Shown piece by piece: positions 58,801 to 64,000 of a stretch of DNA of 64,000 nucleotides. This stretch comes from Paraspadella gotoi (lineage: Eukaryota > Chaetognatha): contig CM119264.1 in assembly GCA_051294375.1 (NCBI GenBank), positions 346,148 to 410,147 of the forward strand. Reading direction: 5' to 3'. The notes beneath the pieces are model-generated. The model searched no databases and was not told the DNA's origin. It saw only the letters and a list, made by a program, of their open reading frames with translations. A program made the position numbers and the translations under genes. Within the stretch, counting starts at the first letter, position 1; each line of letters begins with the position of its first letter.

Positions 58801-61800
58801 TTGGTGGAGACAATCAGCAATGCTGGAAAGATGGAGAGCGTTTGAGTGGAAATGAAAATAAAGATGGAAATCGCTGGTGTGGAAATGAAAATAAAGATGG
58901 AAATCGCTTGAGTGGAAATGAGATTAAAGATGGAAAGCGCTTGAGTGGAAGTGAGATTAAAGATGGAAAGCGCTTTAGTGGAAAGGAGATTAAAGATGGA
59001 AAGCGCTTGAGTGGAAGTGAGATTAAAGATAGAAAACGCTTTAGTGGAAACGAGATTATTTTTGATGCAAAAAAAACCAGCTTCGTTTACGTCGAGTGTA
59101 AAGGGGAAAATGAGAGGAGGGCCTTTTCTTACCTGGTTTGCGCCTATTCAACTGAACAAAGCTCACTTGTAATGTTGAGCGGTGGGTTGATAATAATATT
59201 GTTGGTGGCATTTTGTTTGTTGCAAAGGGGAAAAAAATATTGGGTAAAGGTTGCGATTGTCTCGAACGGAGATAATAAAAATAACCAGGGAAGAACTAAT
59301 ATATTTACAAAATTAAATTTAATTGATGAAAATAAACTTCTCATAATCCAAGATTACTGTAAACTATTGGCTTCTGTATTAATACCAATTCAAAGTTTGG
59401 TGTTGTACACAGTGGACGTCGGCTCCGACTGGGTTTCTGTACTCGTTTATGCCCAAAGAGGCTTTTCTTTCTTTTCCCTATTGACGCTGAGTTTTGTGTT
59501 ACTCTGTTTATTTGTCAACTTTATTTTTGGGACTTTGATGTTTCTCAATCACCGACATCTTTATCCACGATTGTCCAGTACTGATGGAAGGAGTGTTTTA
59601 TTCTTTGTTGCCTTTTTGATCAACATGGGACCCGCGTTGTTGATGTACGACATTGTCAGAGATCGAGTAGACAAGTGGAAGCGAACAAGGCACGGGTCTC
59701 AAGAAGAAGAAAGAAATCAAAGAGACTCAACCGAGTTTAAGCTGAAAAACTTGGAGAAACTTAGCTTAGTTGAACTTTTCTGTGAAGGCGTTGGTCAAAC
59801 AATGTTGCAGCTCTTTATACTTAGCTATTCTCTCGGAAGAGAATTGTTATTTGTTCCCAAAAACATTGAGATAATTTTACAGAGTAAACTTTGGTCCAAC
59901 GTTCAGATTGATAAAATTAACGATTATGGACAGGTAATTGCACTAAAGTTAAGTGTACAATGAAATCTGAGATTTTTGTCCACCCAAATGAAAAAATCAT
60001 CTTACAGGTTCGCGGCACTGTCGACCATTGCAACAGCTGGACCGCCCAAGGACCCCATCATTGCTGGACAGCTCAGTACAGTGATCAAATGCGGCCTACT
60101 TTATTGTGTCGCATCGCGGATTGTGGAAACGAGTCAGCTTTTTCTGATGCAACAATTTGGTTGCCACTGATTCAATTGTCAACGAGCATAATTCAGTTTG
60201 GATTTGCTACAGTCCATCGCTTTTATCGTCCAAATCTTCAATGTTTAGCCTCTTATCGCTCGAACCTCAAAGTCATTGGCTTTTATCTCATCTTCATTCC
60301 TTTTATTTCATATTCATTCTTCTCTTCGGTAATTCTTTCTGCGTTTATGGGCGTGTCCCTCTCTTCATTGATGTCCAATCAGAATTTCAGACTCTTGACC
60401 GGATTTGCGTTGGTGGCATCAGTTCCTCGTGTTGTTCTTGGTGATGTCTTGCAACAGGTAGCTTGAATTATGATATTTTAGATATTATGCAATACATATT
60501 ACAATTGTGACATTTTATAAATATTGTACCACTTCATTGATAGGGAAGCCATTTACTCTGGGAGTGAATAACCAGACTGTTAGGGCGTCTTGATTGAAAG
60601 CTTACAGGGACCTGCTATGTCATTATCTTGTAAGAGTGATGGAGGCCTTAAACCACCGAAGTATGTCCAAAGTCAGGGCGCAGAGATAACTTATTTATTA
60701 AATGATTTGATAATTTTTATTTTGGTTGTAGCCATTTCATATATTTTATTGGTTGTGCCCATTTCAAATGTATTTCCCAATTTTTGAAGATACAATGATG
60801 ATAAAGCTTTAAAAAATAGATTATACACACAATTATGGAATTGAATTTCAGATAAAACCACAATGGAAACGTTCTACAGCTTTGTGGGTTTGGAAGCTGC
60901 TTGGACCATATTCTGGATTTTTACTTTATTTCGCCGTTGCTGTTTATTATCATCTGACCAAAGGCTGTGCATCAATTCCGCAGCATCGACTTACATTATA
61001 CAGAGATGCCACAAACATTTATTATGAAGCCCCTTCTTCTTGGGACTCTGCACTGAAGATCTATGTACGTATTGTTAATTACAAGTTACACATGACACCT
61101 TCAGTCAGCTTATGACTCTTAGGTACAGAGATCGATCACTCATGGTACCTACTCTTTTGGAAGCGTGAGGGGGCCTGGAAAAACTCCAAGCCTGATTTAA
61201 AGCCTGATGTAAAGCCTGATTCCAAGGCTGCAAGAGGGGATGGAAGAAGTTGCAGATAATCATCCTCAGCCCACTTAGCGCCTTATCCACAAGTTTTACT
61301 GTTATGTTGTAATGACAAAATTTGTTCAAGAGATGCTTCATTAGATGATGCCTTTAACAGTTCATCAGTTTTTGTTCAGCTGATCCCTTTAGCTGAGGGT
61401 TTTATGCAACATCCCTGCTACTCAGCGTTCTGGCTTTTGTTCCATCTACTTAATTTTGTTGCACAGTTAGGTCAGGTTTTGCCACACAAATGGTAGGAGG
61501 TGGATGTCAAAGTTCTAAATCTTCCATGCCTTACAAGCAATTTTAGCCAAATGCTAATTGTGAAATTGATCTAAAAAGATTATTTGTTTAAATAATATTA
61601 TATCAAAAGCAGTTGTCTTAAACAAGACCAGAGAAAAAAACGTGCCAATGATCCAGATCCATATGATTTAGATCCAGATAACAAAAAAGTATTATTGAAT
61701 CATTTTGTAAATAACCCAAACAAATTTTTTCACTTCAGTATGAAAATGGCGCTGATTCCCTCGGTCTAAATCCGATGCCAATAGACAAACTTCGCAACAA

Positions 61801-61978
61801 GACTGAAATCGAGGAAGCCTTTCAAGTTAGGGCTGACTTTGATTTCTTCGCTGGGATGCACGATTTCTTCGGAGTCGCTTGCGTCGTCGATGTCATCCTC
61901 TCTGCCATCGCCTTTGGATACTTTTATGGGGTCATGGATCCGTGGACAACGATCGGGGGGAATAGGAAAGGGGGTTAG
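55681..61978 (+). CDS. XK-related multi-pass membrane protein with ankyrin, EGF-like and sushi-like N-terminal regions
   Basis: Nine exons with matching phases: 55,681-55,871; 56,609-56,964; 57,422-57,520; 57,891-57,989; 58,120-58,233; 58,561-59,933 (or 59,947); 60,008-60,457; 60,852-61,064; 61,739-61,978. Product about 1,045 residues from the first exon seen. Order: three ankyrin-type repeats, three EGF-like modules, a sushi-like cysteine region, an 11-residue tandem repeat, a membrane segment, then an XK-family-like multi-pass region (VDVGSDW, FCEGVGQTMLQLFI). XK-related proteins are plasma-membrane proteins, some of which are phospholipid scramblases activated in dying cells. The start codon and any signal peptide are upstream and not identified. 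The ankyrin part rests on splice phase and could be a separate gene. Confidence 0.7.
56355..56440 (+). other. tRNA-like SINE in intron 2
   Basis: TTGGTGCCGGAGGCAAG (A-box-like), a GGAGGC...GCCTCC stem resembling an anticodon arm, and GTGGTTCTAGCCCGG (B-box-like) are arranged as in a tRNA-derived SINE. A mutated copy lies at 43,605-43,745 within the decayed duplicate. Confidence 0.5.
56609..56964 (+). CDS. Exon with ankyrin-type repeats 2 and 3
   Basis: Acceptor CCTTTCATAG. Reads HHRFGATPLLKAF, LLPVARRLLSAPTVDINAPN, RFGTTVLREAL and VLVELVASGADVAVAK, matching the G-x-T-x-L-x-x-A and L-x-x-G-A-D-V pattern of ankyrin repeats. It ends in a lysine-rich stretch (WEKNLKNDKVKEALKRG). Donor ATAG|GTAAGA leaves phase 1, which fits the EGF exon. 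A longer read-through to 57,010 would not fit. The decayed copy of this exon is at 44,080-44,310. Confidence 0.7.
57422..58233 (+). CDS. Three EGF-like exons
   Basis: 57,422-57,520 (CSSCLNATCTVDDDSVRCNC, GWKGKTC), 57,891-57,989 (CSSCFDESCMFDGNRDDCNC) and 58,120-58,233 (YCKLDPCKEKGICLYTDG, CNCSFGWIGKFC). All are class 1-1 exons, the usual arrangement for EGF-like modules and one that allows in-frame duplication. The second lacks the usual G-W-x-G-x-x-C ending. The cysteines imply an extracellular location. Confidence 0.8.
58561..59947 (+). CDS. Large exon: sushi-like region, 11-residue repeats, first membrane segments
   Basis: Acceptor CCACTTTTCAG, phase 1. A cysteine region (CPTPRLGSEF, RCCQEGYFSEMSDSLIC, WKGFLSC) resembles a sushi/CCP module. 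58,836-59,066 encodes about seven copies of RLSGNEIKDGK. Then a hydrophobic segment (MLSGGLIIILLVAFCLL) followed by basic RGKK, and the XK-like part: QSLVLYTVDVGSDWVSVLVY, LLTLSFVLLCLFVNFIFG, FFVAFLINMGPALLMYDIV and LVELFCEGVGQTMLQLFILS. Donor is CAG|GTAATT at 59,933 or AAA|GTTAAG at 59,947; see the finding on the reading frame. Confidence 0.75.
60008..60457 (+). CDS. Exon with central XK-like membrane segments
   Basis: Acceptor CATCTTACAG, donor CAACAG|GTAGCT. The downstream part reads IQLSTSIIQFGFATVHRFYR, IGFYLIFIPFISYSFFSSVI and LTGFALVASVPRVVLGDVLQ and joins the next exon in phase 0. The first 160 bases are open in two frames; the one reading FAALSTIATAGPPKD and CGLLYCVASRIVETSQLFLM looks more like the family. 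Confidence 0.65.
60852..61978 (+). CDS. Last two exons; stop codon inside the minisatellite
   Basis: 60,852-61,064 (WKLLGPYSGFLLYFAVAVYY, another membrane segment) and 61,739-61,978 (FDFFAGMHDFFGVACVVDVI, LSAIAFGYFYGVM). Both are phase 0. The frame runs through TTIGGNRKGG into the first unit of the 17-bp repeat and stops at TAG 61,976-61,978. A possible AATAAA poly(A) signal is at 63,049-63,054. Confidence 0.7.
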
Positions 61979-62405
61979 ATAGGAAAGGGGGTTAGATAGG
62001 AAAGGGGGTTAGATAGGAAAGGGGGTTAGATAGGAAGGGGGTTAGATAGGAAAGGGTGTTGGATAGGAAAGGGGATTAAATAGGATAGGGGGTTAGATAG
62101 GAAAGGGGGTAGATAGGAAAGGGGGTTAGATAGGAAAGGGGTTAGATAGGAAAGGGGGTTAGATAGGACAGAGGGTTAGATAGGAAAGGGGTTAGATATG
62201 AAAGGGGTTAGAAAGGAAAAGGGGTTGGATAGGAAAGGGAGTTAGATAGGAAAGGGGTTAGATAGGAAAGAGGGTTAGATAGGAAAGGGGATTAGATAGG
62301 ATAGGGGGTTAGATCGGAAAGGGAATTAGATAGGAAAGGGGATTAGATAGGATAGGGGGTTAGATCGGAAAGGGGGTAAGATAAGAAAGAGGGTGAGATA
62401 GGAAA
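61962..62405. repeat. 17-bp minisatellite AGGAAAGGGGGTTAGAT
   Basis: About 25 units of AGGAAAGGGGGTTAGAT, with 16-base variants and occasional substitutions (GGATAGG, GATCGG). It starts within the last codons of the XK-related gene and forms the beginning of its 3' UTR. Confidence 0.9.
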
Positions 62406-62409
62406 GAGC

Positions 62410-63190
62410 GAAAAAGTGGGGTGCAGTGGACTTAAGGGCAGAAAGCGATGGGGTTGAGGGTGAACGTTTGGGATTGAAATTAACATCGATGATATGAAAA
62501 GATTGATAAAGATGGAAAGAGGAAAGTGAAAAAAGTGAAACTAATTTCAGATCGTAATAAGAAGTTAGCTCGGCATCAGGTGACTGTTCTTGGCGTCTGT
62601 ACAGTTGATAATAGTTATTTAATCTCAAAATGAAACTCACTGATTTAAAACATTCAAAAAATCTTAAAAGGAAACTACCCAGATATCCAACAGAACCACT
62701 TTTTTTTCTAAATCACTACTCAAAAATTAATTCTCCATTTTGAGGAAGAAAAGAAAATCTGGATTCTTGAAATCTGAAAGGAAAAATTCCTAGCTCAACT
62801 TTGTCCCAAGTTTATTAAAATATGACAAAATTAGTTTGACTGCTAGGAAGGTTTTTGTAAAATTGGGTCACTTGACAATTAACATTTATGTAACATCCGT
62901 GTCAAGTAATTTTATCTCTCTCAATATATTGTCAATTCATCTTCAATAGTCCATTGTCCCCCCGAAGCTCAGGTCGTTTCCATGTAGACCCTACTGTATG
63001 TATGTGTGTATTTCTAACAACTGGTCTCTTGTTTACTTTTTTGCACCAAATAAATTCGTTGCCAAGACTCATTTTGTTCGATTGATCTCATAAAAAACTC
63101 CATCTGCCATCGACGCCTTTTGGAACGAGGCAAAACGCCCACTCTCTCTCTCTCTCTCTCTCACTCTCTCTCTCTTCTCTCTCCGTTTTT
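62410..63190. other. 3' flank of the XK-related gene
   Basis: No gene. 63,140-63,185 is a CT microsatellite. A candidate AATAAA is at 63,049. A minus-strand frame (62,640-62,326) mostly reads the minisatellite. Confidence 0.55.
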
Positions 63191-63670
63191 AGTCGGATCT
63201 GCTTTTCAGCAGATCCGACTCTATAATTCACTTGTCGCTCCGTCGGTTTAGTCGGGCATTCACTTATATCATGTCAGAATATCAAATTATGATAAATTAT
63301 GCAAAAAAACTATATGCGTCCGTCCGTTCATCCGTCTGTCCCACCTGAGCAAAAAACTCCCATTACTCGTTATTGGATGGATGAAGTGGAATGAAATGTT
63401 GTGTGTGGGTAGGAAAGTGTGTAATTGAGCTGCATATGAGGTTTCAATGGAATCGTCCAAGTGGAAATGAGTTTAAATGGAAAAAACAAAAAATATATTT
63501 CACTATTTAAACACTAAATACTCATGAGTGGAGGGGGCAATTGACTTGAAATTTTGTATGTGGGTAGCAAAGTGTGTGTTGAAGCTGGAAATCAAGATTT
63601 GATGGAATCGTTTGAGTGGAAATGAGTTTAAATGGAAAAAAAACAAAAAACCTGTTTCACTAATTAATTA
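63190..63670. repeat. Interspersed repeat followed by ~145-bp monomers
   Basis: 63,192-63,370 (GCAGATCCGACTCTATAATT, CTCCGTCGG) matches 33,715-33,880 and, reversed, 54,700-54,860. Two monomers follow (63,395 and 63,540) with TGTGTGGGTAG(G/C)AAAGTGTG and AAGTGGAAATGAGTTTAAATGG, related to reversed monomers at 38,690-38,940, 46,510-46,790 and forward ones at 11,990-12,240. Confidence 0.65.
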
Positions 63671-63689
63671 TGCTTATTTTTATTTTATA

Positions 63690-63900
63690 TTAAATGTAAA
63701 TATAAGATGTAATAATTGATCAAATAATTAATCAGTTAATTAATCAATTAGTTAATTATTTAATCAATAATTAATTAATCAATTAGTCAATATTAATTAT
63801 TCAATTAATCAAATTATTTATTAATTAATTAATTATTTATCAATCAATGAAACAATGAATCAATCAATCAATCAATTCAATCAATCAGGTCAATTGTCAT
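63690..63900. repeat. AATTAATCAATTAGTTAATT-type simple repeat
   Basis: Degenerate TTAATTAATCAA units with local palindromes, then AATCAATCAATC. Similar AT motifs accompany the composite blocks (12,900-12,950; 38,080-38,110). No gene beyond this point. Confidence 0.8.
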
Positions 63901-64000
63901 CGGCATTATTGTTGTCGTCGCCATCATCGTCGTTGTTGCTTTTGTCGTGGTCAGTGACAAAAAGACCTAAAAACAATCATTTCGGATCAAAATAATTAAT

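Noticed and set aside
60590-60787. Extra membrane-segment exon in the intron after 60,457
   Set aside because: The frame has a hydrophobic stretch but no acceptor/donor pair that keeps phase between 60,457 and 60,852.
1-64000. CRISPR array, prophage, bacterial operon or viral genome
   Set aside because: Introns, EGF/ankyrin exons and satellite DNA indicate an animal nuclear genome; none of the repeats alternates with unique spacers, and no viral or bacterial gene is recognisable.

Overview
The window is eukaryotic, almost certainly from an invertebrate animal. It is AT-rich, has short GT-AG introns, and carries one recognisable multi-exon membrane-protein gene with ankyrin, EGF-like, sushi-like and XK-related parts. 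Most of the rest is tandem, inverted and interspersed repeat. I cannot name the species. Copies of the same repeat differ mainly by one-base insertions and deletions, so much of 14-31 kb and 50.7-53 kb looks like poorly polished long-read sequence. Broken frames there must be read with that in mind. Ten N runs are present (eight of about 25 bases, 10 or 25 in length, plus one of 193).

Layout. (1) 1-4,870, 14,017-31,200 and 36,440-36,868 hold copies of one unit of about 8.45 kb. A complete unit is a head-to-head inverted repeat: a 'type 2' gene copy on the minus strand, a spacer, then a 'type 1' copy on the plus strand. Unit 1 is 14,017-22,470 and unit 2 is 22,471-31,200, in direct tandem. 1-4,870 is a truncated unit in the opposite orientation. 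The genes encode a family I do not recognise: an acidic then strongly basic N-terminal region, a conserved exon (KKLEYYD...YYPTPGW), a coiled-coil-like exon with RIRKEVDA, an 8-residue tandem repeat, and a C-terminal exon (YWRVGHDALAQFF). A putative third, diverged relative lies at 34,804-36,367. (2) 4,870-13,660 is non-coding satellite-type sequence and is the inverted counterpart of much of 37,200-54,560. The shared block contains CT/GA tracts, degenerate ATC/GAC trinucleotides, a GCC-rich island, GTCACT repeats and telomere-like CCCTAA-type arrays. An exact 1,941-base duplication (45,343-47,283 and 48,742-50,682) is probably an assembly artefact. (3) 31,235-34,430 is a set of minisatellites with two tRNA-like elements. 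(4) 41,400-44,350 is a decayed copy of the 5' part of the gene on the right. (5) 54,877-55,220 is a small terminal-inverted-repeat element with a 4-base target duplication. (6) 55,681-61,978 is the best gene: nine exons whose phases agree, encoding roughly 1,045 residues, ending inside a 17-base minisatellite (61,962-62,405). (7) 62,410-64,000 is 3' flank and further repeats.

Two things stand out biologically. One is the XK-related chimera. The other is the palindromic gene-pair unit: its protein frame is supported by synonymous-type differences between paralogues, yet well-formed splice signals are present on both strands at the same introns.
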